A stretch of DNA of 64,000 nt from assembly GCF_021491355.1 (NCBI RefSeq), contig NZ_JAKENF010000003.1, positions 1 to 64,000 on the forward strand, given 5' to 3'. Below are positions 34,500 through 44,095 of the stretch, piece after piece. Source of the DNA: Alitabrizicola rongguiensis. Its GTDB lineage: Bacteria > Pseudomonadota > Alphaproteobacteria > Rhodobacterales > Rhodobacteraceae. The notes beneath the pieces were generated by a model that saw nothing but the letters and a program-made list of their open reading frames with translations, made no database searches and was not told the DNA's origin. A program made the position numbers and the translations under genes. Each line of letters begins with the position of its first letter. The stretch's first letter is position 1.

Positions 34500-35924
34500 C
34501 TATTCGGGAAGTATATCTGGATGCACAGCGTCGTGAGGCTGAACCTTTGTGATGGCAGATGCAGAAAGCGCACCATTCGGGATGGTCAGCGTGTTTCCAT
34601 CAAAGGTTTTTATACGGCAGGAACGCACGCCGATGCTTGTTACGGTCCCTTCACCATCCTTGGTCTTGATGTGATCGCCTATCCGGAAAGTGCGATCCAA
34701 GAGCAGAACAAGCCCGCCGAACAGGTTCTCCATGGTCACGCGGACCGCCAATGCGATGCTGATACCACCGACGCCAAGGCTGGTGATTATCCCCGCCGTC
34801 GGTACGCCCAGTGTTCCAAGGCCGTAGAGGAAGACGGCAAGCGCCCCAGCGGTACCCAAGATCCTTCCAATAAACCGCGTGAGGTCAGCGTCCATCTGCT
34901 TGTCGGGACCGAGTTCTCGGCCAATCAACATCTCGCTCACAATGTCTGCAAACGACAAGATGGCCCAAGCCGCCGAGACCAGCAAAATGAAGTCGCGCAA
35001 CCCAACCGCGAGGAGTTCTGCGTCACCTTGAAGTATGAGCTCAGTCTGGCAAAAAGCGCCGAAGGCCACGAAGCTCGCGGCAAGCGTGATGGGGCCCAAG
35101 AGCCCAAGCCAAGCCACGACGTCCCTCGATCTAAATTGCGAAGTGGCCCTGACGAAACAGTACACTATGATGTTTGCCGCGATGGTCGCGATCAGAGCCA
35201 CGAACGCCACAAGAAGCTTCCACGATGGCACACCGAGGTGAGGCGCATCCAGCCAGCCGGAGAACGCCGTGGCGACCCGCCGTGGAAAGTGTGGTCCCGT
35301 CTGATTTGCTTGCGCCGAGCGCATGTCCCGGAACGCGGTTTCGCGGACCAGCGGTAGCGACATGACCTTCTCGCGCAAGGACGGCAACTGCTCGACCACT
35401 TCGCGTGGCATGACGTACTTGCCTGCGTCTCCGCCTTCCTGGCGGCGGATCAGCACCAGGCCCGTTCCCGGGAGAGTCCATACCCCATTGGCCGACACGC
35501 CCACGGCGTCTTGCGCATCGTTCGCCAGCACCTGACTGGCCGGCAGCCGGTTGAGGATGTCGATCATTTGCACGACGGCTTCGGTGCCAACGGTCCTCCG
35601 GTAGGAAGCGGAAACCGCATCCAGATCAAAGAAGCCGCGGAGCTTTTCCAGCTGGCTGGAGTAGGCTTGAAGTTTGGTCCATGTTTTGTTGGCTGAGTAA
35701 GCGGCCAGCAGCTCTTCCAGACTCGCCGCTTCTGAAATGAAAGACGCAATCCAAGCTTGAGGGGTAGATCTGTCGGGCCCCTCCAAGAGCGACACGAAGT
35801 TCGGCTCTTCCTGCGCTACTGCGGTCTGAGTGACAGCGATACTGCCAAGGAGGATCAGTATCGCAACGAGAATTGGAACGACCGCGGTCGCTTGACGAAA
35901 GAGGCAAGCCCGAACCCCAGACAT
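34500..35924 (-). pseudogene. MscS-family mechanosensitive channel, C-terminally truncated
   Basis: About 474 codons from ATG 35924, which begins a signal peptide/first helix (AVVPILVAILILLGSIAVTQ, then AVAQ). A large periplasmic domain is followed by several membrane helices and the MscS pore/beta region: GLGTLGVPTAGIITSLGVGG, ENLFGGLVLLLDRTFRIGD and [19 protein letters not shown]. The frame then ends [12 protein letters not shown] at the IS21 remnant, so the C-terminal alpha/beta vestibule domain is missing. A 58-residue N-terminal extension to 36098 is unlikely. Probably non-functional or altered. Confidence 0.75.
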
Positions 35925-36226
35925 TGGCGCACTCTGCAAAGCAGGGATGATTGCGCCCGCACGAGGACGACGAACACTGCTTGTTCTGCGTGCAATCAAG
36001 AACAACATCCCGACATGAAGGTCGTCCGATTTGTCCCACAGATCAAGGTTTGTCGCCCGGCTCGGTGCCGGCGTCTGGTGTCTCGCGCCGTTGAACATCT
36101 GGGAGACCTCCTCGAGGAGTTATGGGCCGTCACCGGGGTGGTCGGCCATCTGGGGTCACCACTACCTGGACCAGATGTCGCCTTACATTGTCTTCACTGT
36201 CTGCGAAAGCTCCGAGCTACTGGGAA
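35925..36226. other. Gap between mscS and the IS6 remnant
   Basis: About 300 bp. It should contain the original mscS promoter on the minus strand. No gene or clear repeat is seen. Confidence 0.5.
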
Positions 36227-36360
36227 GGTGTTGTCAGACCAATGCGAACCCGTCTCCGGTTCCCCTGCCCAGCCAAGGCGTCAGGTGGCGGAGAGACCGC
36301 GCCACTCGGCGATACCGGCGGTGCGGTTGGCCTTGAAAGTTATATGGCTCGCGGGGGATC
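36227..36360 (-). mobile_element. IS6-family remnant (transposase 3' end and tip)
   Basis: The tip GGTGTTGTCAGACCAATGCG at 36227 closely matches the IS6 left tip at 30895. The minus strand then encodes the C-terminal tail FKANRTAGIAEWRGLSAT and a stop, parallel to the tail of the full transposase at 30948. The rest is cut off by the IS3-type sequence at about 36362. Confidence 0.7.
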
Positions 36361-36361
36361 G

Positions 36362-37431
36362 CTGCTTGTTTAAGTGGTTGGGCGTGGCGGAAGCCACGTT
36401 CTACCGCTGGAAGAGGGTCTACGCCGGGATGGGCGTGTCCGAGATCCGGCGGTTGAAGCAGCTTGAGGAGGAGAACACGCAGCTGAAGCGGCTCGTCACG
36501 GACTTCACGCCGGACAAAACCATGTTGCAGGACGCTCTGAGAAAAAAATGGTGAAGCTCGTCTGTCGCCGCGAAGTCATCCGCCATTACCAGGAGGTCTT
36601 CGCGTTGTCGGAACGTCGGGCGTGCCGGGCCTTGGTCTTCGGACGGGCTTCCCACAGATACCGGTCGCGTCGCGATCCGGCCTTGGAGCTACGAATGCGG
36701 ATCAAGGAACTGGCGGAAGGACGGGTCCGCTATGGCTATCGGCGCCTGCATGTCCTGCTCCAGCGGGAGGGCTGGCATGTGAACCACAAGCGGACCTACC
36801 GGCTCTACAGCGAGGCAGGCCTGTCGATCCGGACCCGGAGCCCCAGGCGTCGGCGCGCGTGCCGCTACCGATCCGGCCGGGCGGACGCCACAGGGATGAA
36901 CGACGTCTGGGCGATGGAGTGAGGAGGATCAGAAAACGATCCAGTGGATCGTTTTCCCGACGAACATGTCGGACAAGCTGTTCGACGGTCGGCCATTCCG
37001 GATCCTGACGATCGTGGACTGCCATACGAGAGAGGCTTTCGCGACCATTGCGAGGACAAGCTTCCGTGCCTATCAGGTCGTCGAAGAACTTGACCGGATC
37101 GCAAGGGCCAGGGGCAAACCGCACAGCATCCGGGTCGACAACGGACCTGAGTTCGCGGGACGGCTACTCGACCAGTGGCCTACCTCAACAAGGTCGAGCT
37201 CAACTTCTCCGCCCCGGAAAGCCCACCGATAACGCCTTTTTCGAGGCGTTCAACAGCCGGCTACGTCAGGAATGCCTGAACGCCTCCTGGTTCCTGTCGA
37301 TGGCCGACGCACGTCACCGGATTGACGAATGGAGGATCGAATACAACGAGGAACGGCCGCATTCGGCGCTCGGGAACTTGACGCCGAGCACCTATGCGGC
37401 GCAACTGAAACCATCCCGGAAGGTCGCATAA
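36362..37431 (+). pseudogene. IS3-family (IS407-like group) transposase, multiply disrupted
   Basis: OrfA C-terminal sequence (GVAEATFYRWKRVYAGMG, then a leucine-rich LKQLEEENTQLKRLV) runs to 36554. OrfB follows with RRACRALVFGRASHRYRSRR and VRYGYRRLHVLLQREGW, stopping near 36922. It resumes in another frame with RILTIVDCHTREAFA and SIRVDNGPEFAGRLLDQW. It changes frame again near 37180 to end FFEAFNSRLRQECLNASWF and ERPHSALGNLTPSTYAAQ. At least two frameshifts plus a missing OrfA start make it inactive. Confidence 0.85.
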
Positions 37432-37465
37432 AGCCCGGACCAGAGATGGGGTCAAGACCAGTGGC

Positions 37466-37727
37466 ACACACAGCGACCAGCCATTGGCCCGTGGTGACGG
37501 CAGCAGTTGCTTTCTGGCAGCTTGACAGCCGGACCGAAGCCGCCGCCCAATGGGCGCGCATCGTGCGCGACGTCCGGCCGGACATTTCGATTACCTTGTA
37601 TCTGAAATCGCTGCAGTTTGCAGAGTTGGATTTTCGCAACAAGCTTCGTGCGCCCTGCGATCTGCCGGATCTTCCGACTGACCTAAGAAAGCCGATGCAT
37701 GACTGCACCCCGCACGGATCACCATGA
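37466..37727 (+). pseudogene. 3' fragment of a cyclase/TPR-type protein
   Basis: The frame reads SHWPVVTAAVAFWQLDSRTE, then AAQWARIVRDVRPDISI and a short tail to a stop at 37727. This resembles the last TPR-like repeats of adenylate cyclase-type proteins or winged-helix-TPR regulators common in alphaproteobacteria. No start or catalytic part exists, because the IS3 remnant abuts it. Assignment is tentative. Confidence 0.4.
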
Positions 37728-37879
37728 TTTCAGGTCATCACTTGCGCAAACGGAGTCGCCCATGCATGACAGCGCTGATTGGTCATCTTGCGCTTCAGTC
37801 GCGCGATCGTCGAGAATGTACTCAGGAATCGTGTCGGTCTGCTGTGCCGATACGTCGCCGTGTGTTCCGGGAGCTGAAG

Positions 37880-38983
37880 ATGCATATGCCGCTTCTCGTC
37901 GCGATTGTGGTGTTTGGGCTGGCCGCTACAGGCTGTTCGCGGCCTCCGGACTTGGTTGGCGTGGACAATGCGAAGGTGCCCGTTGCCTCGGTGCAGGGGG
38001 CGTCGCACGAGAAGATATTCATCATGACAACGCGCGAGGCGTCCGAGGTTGTCGGTGCGCTGTTTTCTGCCGAACGTGCGCCCGAACTGGGGCTGGCCTC
38101 CGTGGAGGTGAGCATCCCGCCGAACCACGTGAGCGGAAAGATCGAACGGCCGAAGCGCCTGCCGCCCGATCCGCGGACCGAGTTCGCCGTGGTCGATCCC
38201 TTGATCTATCGGGACGATGCGGCGTTCATTTCGCAGCTGAATGTTGAGCTGCTTAAGCGGCCAGCGGGACAGCGTGAGATTTTGCTGTTCGTTCACGGCT
38301 ATAACACGACGACCAGCGATGCGATCCTGCGGCTCGGGCAGTTCGTGAAGGACACCGGGTTCACTGGTGTACCGGTGCTCTTCACCTGGGCTTCGGCGGC
38401 GAGGACCTCGCGCTATGTCTATGACCTGAACTCGGCGCTGGTGGCGCGGTCCAAGCTGAAAGTAATGGACGACATCCTGTTGCGGACCAGGGTCGACCGG
38501 GTGAACATCCTGGCGCATTCGATGGGCACCTTCCTGACCATGGAAGGGCTGGTGGATATGGAATTGTCGGGTCGGCTGAGAGCGCGCGGAAAGATCGACA
38601 CCGTGATCCTGGCCTCGCCCGACATCGATATTGACCTGTTCCGCACGCAGGTCGAGCTTCTGCCGCGAGCCGTCCGCGATAAGATCTACGTGCTGGTGTC
38701 GCAGGACGACTATGCACTGCGCGCGTCGCGGATCGTCGCCGGCGGCGTGCCGCGCGTGGGCGCAACGGATGCGGAAGCGCTGTACGGTCTCGGGATCACC
38801 GTCATCGACTTGTCGCAGATTGAGGATTCCGCCGCGGGTAGCCATGGCAAGTTCTCCGGTTCGCCCGAGGTGGTGCAGCTGATCTCGAGAGGGTTGGACG
38901 CTTCGCCCAACATCGGCGGAGGTCGGGCGCCGGGGCTGGCCGAATTGCTGGTGAATGTGCCGATCCGGATTGTCGGGAACTAA
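37880..38983 (+). CDS. Lipoprotein alpha/beta hydrolase of the DUF900 type
   Basis: About 367 residues. The ATG at 37880 has GGGAG upstream and opens a lipoprotein signal (LLVAIVVFGLAATGC), so the mature protein should be lipidated on Cys. LLFVHGYNTTTSDAI is the oxyanion region and NILAHSMGTFLTME holds the nucleophile Ser in AHSMG. DUF900 hydrolases are esterase-like with unknown substrates. The frame upstream to 37724 has no family resemblance. It lies between IS fragments, so it may be cargo. Confidence 0.78.
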   Translation: MHMPLLVAIVVFGLAATGCSRPPDLVGVDNAKVPVASVQGASHEKIFIMTTREASEVVGALFSAERAPELGLASVEVSIPPNHVSGKIERPKRLPPDPRTEFAVVDPLIYRDDAAFISQLNVELLKRPAGQREILLFVHGYNTTTSDAILRLGQFVKDTGFTGVPVLFTWASAARTSRYVYDLNSALVARSKLKVMDDILLRTRVDRVNILAHSMGTFLTMEGLVDMELSGRLRARGKIDTVILASPDIDIDLFRTQVELLPRAVRDKIYVLVSQDDYALRASRIVAGGVPRVGATDAEALYGLGITVIDLSQIEDSAAGSHGKFSGSPEVVQLISRGLDASPNIGGGRAPGLAELLVNVPIRIVGN

Positions 38984-38997
38984 CTTGGGGTTGATGG

Positions 38998-40048
38998 GGC
39001 TTTGTTGCGCAAATGGCGTGAAGGATTCACCTCACGAATCCAGTCTGTTAGTCAGGCTGGATTAGCAGACCGCAGCCCCCGACCTACCAGACCACGAACA
39101 GGCATGAGTACAATGCGGCGCTAGCCAAGAGCGGTTCCTTGTCGACCTGGTTCGATCCGGAGACGCAGTGGCTGGACCCACCAACCGACAGGCGCGGGCG
39201 TCAGCCTGTCTTCACCGACGCCGCGATACAGCGATGCCTGACGCTGAAGGCGCTTTTCGGGCCGCCGCTTCGGCAAACGACCGGGATGATGGCTAGCCTG
39301 CTGGAGTTGGCAGGGCTGGACTGGCCGGTGCCTGACTTCAGCACCCTATGCCGCCGCCAGAAGACCATGACGGCCCATATCCCCTGCCGCCCCAGCACTA
39401 GCGCCCTGCACCTGCTGATCGACAGCCCGGGCGTGAAGGCCGAGGGCGATGGCGAATGGCTGGCCAAGAAGCACCGGTCATCCAAACCACGCGATTGGCG
39501 CAAGGTTCACCCAGGGTTCGATGCGGGGACGCTCGAAATCCGGGCCGTCGAGATCATAGGGAGCCGAATCGGCGACGCGCCCGTGCTGCCTGACCTGCTG
39601 GATCAGATCCCTGCCGATCTGCCCTTGGGGATCGTCACCGCCGACGGGGCCAACAATACCCGCGCCTGTCATGCCGCCATCGCGGCGCAAGGGGCGGCGG
39701 CCGCCATTCCACCCCGCAAGAACGGCAAACCATGGAAGGAGCACACCGCAGGGGCGGCCGTGCGCAACGATGCCCTTCGCAGTTGCCGTCGCCTCGGTCG
39801 AGCCATCTGGAACCGCTGGACAGGCTACCACCGACGAAGCCTTGCCGAGGCCAAGATGCGCTGCTTAAAGCTTCTGGGCGAGCGCGTCATGTCCCGCGAC
39901 TTCGACCGCCGGGTGGCTGCGCTTAAGATAAGAGCCGCAATCCTGAACCGCTTTACCGCCCTTGGGACGCCACTCACGCAGCGCGCGGGATTACTCTGTC
40001 CAGGGAAAGGGGAACTCCGGGCATCAGTAGATTTGGGCAACAAAGACG
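38998..40048 (+). mobile_element. IS5-family insertion sequence
   Basis: Ends carry CTTTGTTGCGCAAAT at 38999-39013 and the inverted CTTTGTTGCCCAAAT at 40031-40045, around one transposase gene. The exact tip positions are uncertain by 1-3 bases and no target duplication could be fixed. Confidence 0.75.
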
Positions 40049-40053
40049 TCTGA
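39061..40053 (+). CDS. IS5-family transposase
   Basis: The family N-terminus YQTTNRHEYNAALAKSGSL precedes STWFDPETQW, so the coding frame begins before the TTG at 39139. Reading back, an ATT at 39061 stands where a start would be expected, and a TAG lies at 39049. Catalytic acids appear in LLIDSPGVKAEGDGEW, GIVTADGANNTR and the Glu region of RRSLAEAKMRC. DGANNTR differs from the more usual DGAYDT. The doubtful start suggests weak or no expression. Confidence 0.72.
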   Translation: MSRPQPPTYQTTNRHEYNAALAKSGSLSTWFDPETQWLDPPTDRRGRQPVFTDAAIQRCLTLKALFGPPLRQTTGMMASLLELAGLDWPVPDFSTLCRRQKTMTAHIPCRPSTSALHLLIDSPGVKAEGDGEWLAKKHRSSKPRDWRKVHPGFDAGTLEIRAVEIIGSRIGDAPVLPDLLDQIPADLPLGIVTADGANNTRACHAAIAAQGAAAAIPPRKNGKPWKEHTAGAAVRNDALRSCRRLGRAIWNRWTGYHRRSLAEAKMRCLKLLGERVMSRDFDRRVAALKIRAAILNRFTALGTPLTQRAGLLCPGKGELRASVDLGNKDV

Positions 40054-40384
40054 CACCTCCCATGTGAAAGCTTGAGGTCTTGCCGCAACTTCCAGGTTGG
40101 GTCGATTATCTTGACAGGAAAATTCCCCCTCGTGGTAACAAGCGAGTAGCTTTGGATAGGGAGTCGGTGCGCTTAACTTGGCTTCGTTCACTGGTGAAGG
40201 CGGACTTGGGCCTCGCTACATCTTCTGGTTGCTGTCGATTGTTTGCAGATCAGAATAGCCCGATCCAGCTCCTGCGTGAGCGGTTTACGACGCTGCCGGC
40301 TGCGCCGCCCCGCCCGATTTTCTTTCCGCCCGGATTTGCTAAGGCTGGCGTGCATGTCCGGGAAACGACGAGTTTGTCCACGCC
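40054..40384. other. Gap between the IS5 element and araC
   Basis: About 330 bp with no recognisable gene. The right part should contain the promoter of the AraC-type gene. Confidence 0.5.
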
Positions 40385-41386
40385 ATGATCCCATTGATAC
40401 GTGCCGGGGTGATCTTCCCCATGATCTCTTGGATGCAGGATAACGGCCGGCCCTTCGAGGACCGGTTGCGCGACGTTGATCTCGGTTACGTGCTGGAGAA
40501 TGGTCCCGACCTGCCGATACCCTTTGGCTCGGCACTGGCCTTCTTGAGTGCTCTGAGCCGCGTCGAGGGCCCCGATCTCCCCTTTCGGGTCATGGGTCAG
40601 TGCAGTGTTCAAGATCTGGGGATGATTGGAAAGGTCGCGCTTGCCTCACGCACGATCGGCGAGGCTCTGTCGCGCGCCGCGGCGGTGCTACCTTACAACG
40701 CTACGCATACGGCCATTTCGGTCTTCCCGGCTGCGGGTGGCCTGCTTCTGCGCCGGGGGTCGGGCCTTCGGCTGGACGACGAGACTCGGCACTGCATGCA
40801 CCAATGCTTTGCCGCGCTAATCTACTCCCTCTGCACGATTGGCGGTGCGCCCCCTCCGGTGTTCGACCGGCTCGCGCTGACACCGCATCCGATATACGGG
40901 ATATCCCATCTTCGTGCCTGGTTAGGCGAGACGGTCAAGGCCTCGACCGACAAGTCGCTCGAGCTCTTCGTATCGGCGCGCGTGGCGAATATGAGCCTTC
41001 CACACAATGAGACGGAAGGGGCTGGATCCATACTTCTTCCGACAGGCCCCACCCTTATAGGAGACGGAACGCTGACCCACTCGGCAAGGATTGTCATCGC
41101 GGGCATGTTGACCAGCGGGGTTCCGACGATCGAACGACTTTCCGCCGCATCTGGGATGGGCATCCGCACAATTCAGCGCAGACTGCATGCGGAAGGGCGC
41201 ACGTTCTCAGATTTATTGGAGTCCTTGCGCCGCGACCTCGCGCTTGCAAGTCTCGCAGAGGACGGGGTTTTGGCTGCAGAGGTGGCGATCCGCCTTGGCT
41301 ACACACAACCGTCGTCGTTTACTCGCGCGGTTCGTCGCTGGACCGGAGCTCCTCCCAAAGAGGTCTCGCGACGCGCCCGGAAGTGA
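40385..41386 (+). CDS. AraC-family transcriptional regulator (Arabinose_bd/OruR type)
   Basis: 333 residues. The N-terminal about 200 residues match the arabinose-binding-like domain of OruR/ArgR-type regulators (LGYVLENGPDLPIPFGSALA, GMIGKVALASRTIGEAL). The C-terminal double HTH reads TIERLSAASGMGIRTIQRRL, LAAEVAIRLGYTQPSSFTRA and VRRWTGAPPKEV. It lies 214 bp upstream of the sulfatase cluster on the same strand and is the likely regulator of it. Confidence 0.87.
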   Translation: MIPLIRAGVIFPMISWMQDNGRPFEDRLRDVDLGYVLENGPDLPIPFGSALAFLSALSRVEGPDLPFRVMGQCSVQDLGMIGKVALASRTIGEALSRAAAVLPYNATHTAISVFPAAGGLLLRRGSGLRLDDETRHCMHQCFAALIYSLCTIGGAPPPVFDRLALTPHPIYGISHLRAWLGETVKASTDKSLELFVSARVANMSLPHNETEGAGSILLPTGPTLIGDGTLTHSARIVIAGMLTSGVPTIERLSAASGMGIRTIQRRLHAEGRTFSDLLESLRRDLALASLAEDGVLAAEVAIRLGYTQPSSFTRAVRRWTGAPPKEVSRRARK

Positions 41387-41600
41387 TGGGCGGCACGGGA
41401 TCGAGATGGCGAGATTTGCCATTTGGCGACACAATCTACTCCGTTGTCCACAGAACTTGACGGTTTCGGTTGTAGCTGCGGCTCGCATGACCGACTTAAG
41501 GAACAATCGTCATTTCTCGGCGCGAGGGTCAGCCGGCGCATTGTTGTGCGAGTGCTGCTCGCGCCTACAGACGGATGGCGCAGACTTGAAGGGAAAGAAC

Positions 41601-42356
41601 ATGAACTTGTTGAAAAATTCCCGCAGCTTCATGGCAGGCTTCGCCGGTCTTCTAGCCTTCACCACGCTTCCGGCTCTCGCGCAGGACAGCAAGTGGACCT
41701 ATGACCTCTCGATGAACCTGTGGTTCAACAACACGACGGTCACGACCGACACGCCGCGCGGCGAGGTGCAGGCCGAACTCAGCTTCAGCGACGCGATAAA
41801 GGATCTGGACTTCGCATTCATGGGGACAGCCGAGGCCCGCAACGGGCCATGGGGCATCATCGGAGACTTGCTTTATTTCAACCTGACCGCCGATGGCCCC
41901 ACTCCGAACGGCCGGCTCTTTTCGGAAGTGGCTGCAGGAAGCCAGATCACGGTCCTGAGCGGGGTCGTCGCCTACCGCGTGCATGAAGACGCGACTGTCG
42001 CGGTCGATCTCGGAGCGGGCTTTCGTGCCTTCTGGACCGATGTCGACACCACGTTTGTCGGTGCTGCCGCGCCAACAGAGACGTTTGGCCAGACGAGAGA
42101 CTGGGTCGACCCCATCGTCGCCGCGCGTGTCCGGGTGGCGTTCAACGACAAGTGGTTCGGCACGGCGATGGTGGATGCGGGAGGAACCGGCGACAGCGAC
42201 ACCTGGCAGGCGCTTGCGACCGTGGGATACTTGCTGAACGAGAACTGGGCCTTCCAGGGTGGATACCGCTACATGAAAGCCGAATGGGATACGGACCAGG
42301 GCCAGTCATCGCTGGAGTTCTCGGGACCGATCCTCGGGGTCAGCTACCGCTTCTGA
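41601..42356 (+). CDS. Outer-membrane beta-barrel protein
   Basis: 251 residues. ATG 41601 (after GGGAAAGAAC) starts a Sec signal peptide (FMAGFAGLLAFTTLPALAQ). The mature part is made of alternating beta strands such as WTYDLSMNLWFNNTTV and WAFQGGYRYMKAEW, and ends in SYRF with the C-terminal aromatic that marks OMP insertion. The open frame further upstream lacks any coding sign. First gene of a three-gene set with the sulfatase and a second barrel. Confidence 0.82.
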   Translation: MNLLKNSRSFMAGFAGLLAFTTLPALAQDSKWTYDLSMNLWFNNTTVTTDTPRGEVQAELSFSDAIKDLDFAFMGTAEARNGPWGIIGDLLYFNLTADGPTPNGRLFSEVAAGSQITVLSGVVAYRVHEDATVAVDLGAGFRAFWTDVDTTFVGAAAPTETFGQTRDWVDPIVAARVRVAFNDKWFGTAMVDAGGTGDSDTWQALATVGYLLNENWAFQGGYRYMKAEWDTDQGQSSLEFSGPILGVSYRF

Positions 42357-42396
42357 CTAGGCTTGCGACCGCCACTAAGTGAACGAGGAGATTACC

Positions 42397-44040
42397 TTGA
42401 TATTCAACAAGGTGTGGCGAAAGGCTGGGCAGTCTGCAGTCTGCATAGTGTTCGGCCTTGCAAGCGTCGCAAGCGCGCAGGACACGCGGCCGAACATCCT
42501 GCTGATCGTGGCTGACGATGCGGGCTACGCAGACCTTGGCAGTTTCGGCGGCGAGATCGAAACGCCGAACCTCGATGCCCTTGCTGCGGTCGGTGTGCGG
42601 TTCACGCAATTCACCGCCGGCGCCACCTGTTCCCCCTCCCGGTCGATGCTGCTCAGCGGGGCAGACAACCATTCCGCGGGACTTGGCGCGATGGCCGAGT
42701 TCACGGCCTCCAACCAGGCTGGCAAGCCAGGATATGAAGGCTATCTGACCGACCGGGTCGCCCCGGTCGCCGCGCTGCTGAAGGATGCGGGCTATGACAC
42801 CTTCATGGCGGGCAAGTGGCACATGGGCGAAGAGCCCGACCAGTTTCCCGCCGCCCGCGGCTTCCTCCGAGACCTGACGCTGATCCCCGGTGGGGGCAGC
42901 CATTTCGACGACATGTGGGGAGCAAAGGGCGAGCGGCAGCTCTACACCTACAATGGCGAGCCCATCAAGGCGCTGCGGCCGGGCTTCCATTCCAGTGTCG
43001 ACTACACAGCGGCCATCATCGACAACATCGCCGAGTTCCGGAACGACGGGAAACCTTTCTTCGCCTATCTCGCGCTCCAGGCCCCGCACGACCCGTTCCA
43101 GCTTCCCGCCGACTGGCGGGACCGCTACCGCGGTCGCTACGATCAGGGCTACGACGCTATCCGCGCTAAGCGGATCGAAAGGATGCAAGCTCTCGGCATC
43201 CTTGAACCAGAGGCCACCGTCTTCCCCCGCCTGCGCAGTGTGGCCGCCTGGACCGACCTGACCGAGGCGGAGCGCAAGGAGTCGGCACGGCGGATGGAGC
43301 TCTACGCGGCGATGGTCGAGCACATGGACGCGAATATCGGCCGCCTGATCGGCTACCTGAAGACGGCCGGGATCTACGACAACACCCTCATCATCTTCCT
43401 CTCGGACAACGGCCCCGAGGGTAACATTGCCACCATGGGTCCGCCCTGGGACAACAGCCGGCTCGAGGACTGGGGCAAGGCGGGAACCTTCATCCAGTAT
43501 GGCCCGGCCTGGGCGCAAGTAAGCGCCGGACCCTTCCGCATGTTCAAGGGCTTCATGTCCGAGGGCGGCATCCGTGTGCCGATGATCGTCTCAGGCCGCG
43601 GTGTCGAGGGCAGCGGGCGCATTTCGGCGGCTTTCAGCCACATCACCGATGTGCCGGCGACCATTCTCGACGCAGCCGGTGTTCCCTATCCCGAGACCTT
43701 CGACGGCCACCCGATCGCACCGCTCCAGGGCAAGTCGCTTGCCCCGGTGCTGAGCAACACGAGCGAAGCCGTGCGGACGCCAGCGGACTGGATTGGTTGG
43801 GAACTCTTCGGGAACAGGGCAGTGCGCATGGGCGACTGGAAGCTGCTTTCCCTCTGCACGCCGTTTGGCACAGGAGACTGGCAACTCTACAATCTTCAAG
43901 CAGACCCTGCCGAGACACGGGACCTTGCTGCAGAGCAGCCGGAAATCACAGCGCAAATGATCGCGCATTGGAACGAATACGCTCAAGCAAACAAGGTTAT
44001 TCTGCCTGATGCTTCACCGCTGTGCCGGGCAGCGGAGTGA
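42397..44040 (+). CDS. Exported arylsulfatase
   Basis: About 547 residues of the alkaline-phosphatase/sulfatase superfamily. After a signal peptide (AVCIVFGLASVASAQ) comes NILLIVADDAGYADLGSFGG with the metal-binding Asp pair. CSPSR at about residue 78 has the Cys that is converted to formylglycine. GKWHMGE, DNGPEGN and a late MGDWKLL follow. It hydrolyses sulfate esters in the periplasm. The start is a TTG at 42397 with AGGAG about 7 bases upstream; a GTG at 42379 has no ribosome site. No formylglycine-generating enzyme is encoded in the window. About 40 bp after the first barrel gene. Confidence 0.9.
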   Translation: MIFNKVWRKAGQSAVCIVFGLASVASAQDTRPNILLIVADDAGYADLGSFGGEIETPNLDALAAVGVRFTQFTAGATCSPSRSMLLSGADNHSAGLGAMAEFTASNQAGKPGYEGYLTDRVAPVAALLKDAGYDTFMAGKWHMGEEPDQFPAARGFLRDLTLIPGGGSHFDDMWGAKGERQLYTYNGEPIKALRPGFHSSVDYTAAIIDNIAEFRNDGKPFFAYLALQAPHDPFQLPADWRDRYRGRYDQGYDAIRAKRIERMQALGILEPEATVFPRLRSVAAWTDLTEAERKESARRMELYAAMVEHMDANIGRLIGYLKTAGIYDNTLIIFLSDNGPEGNIATMGPPWDNSRLEDWGKAGTFIQYGPAWAQVSAGPFRMFKGFMSEGGIRVPMIVSGRGVEGSGRISAAFSHITDVPATILDAAGVPYPETFDGHPIAPLQGKSLAPVLSNTSEAVRTPADWIGWELFGNRAVRMGDWKLLSLCTPFGTGDWQLYNLQADPAETRDLAAEQPEITAQMIAHWNEYAQANKVILPDASPLCRAAE

Positions 44041-44095
44041 CAGATATCAGGCCATCTATCCAGAACTCAGCGGCACACATAGGAGAGGACAGCAA

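Noticed and set aside
40080-40388. Open frame of 102 codons before araC
   Set aside because: There is no domain, no ribosome site and low-plausibility composition. It overlaps the araC start.
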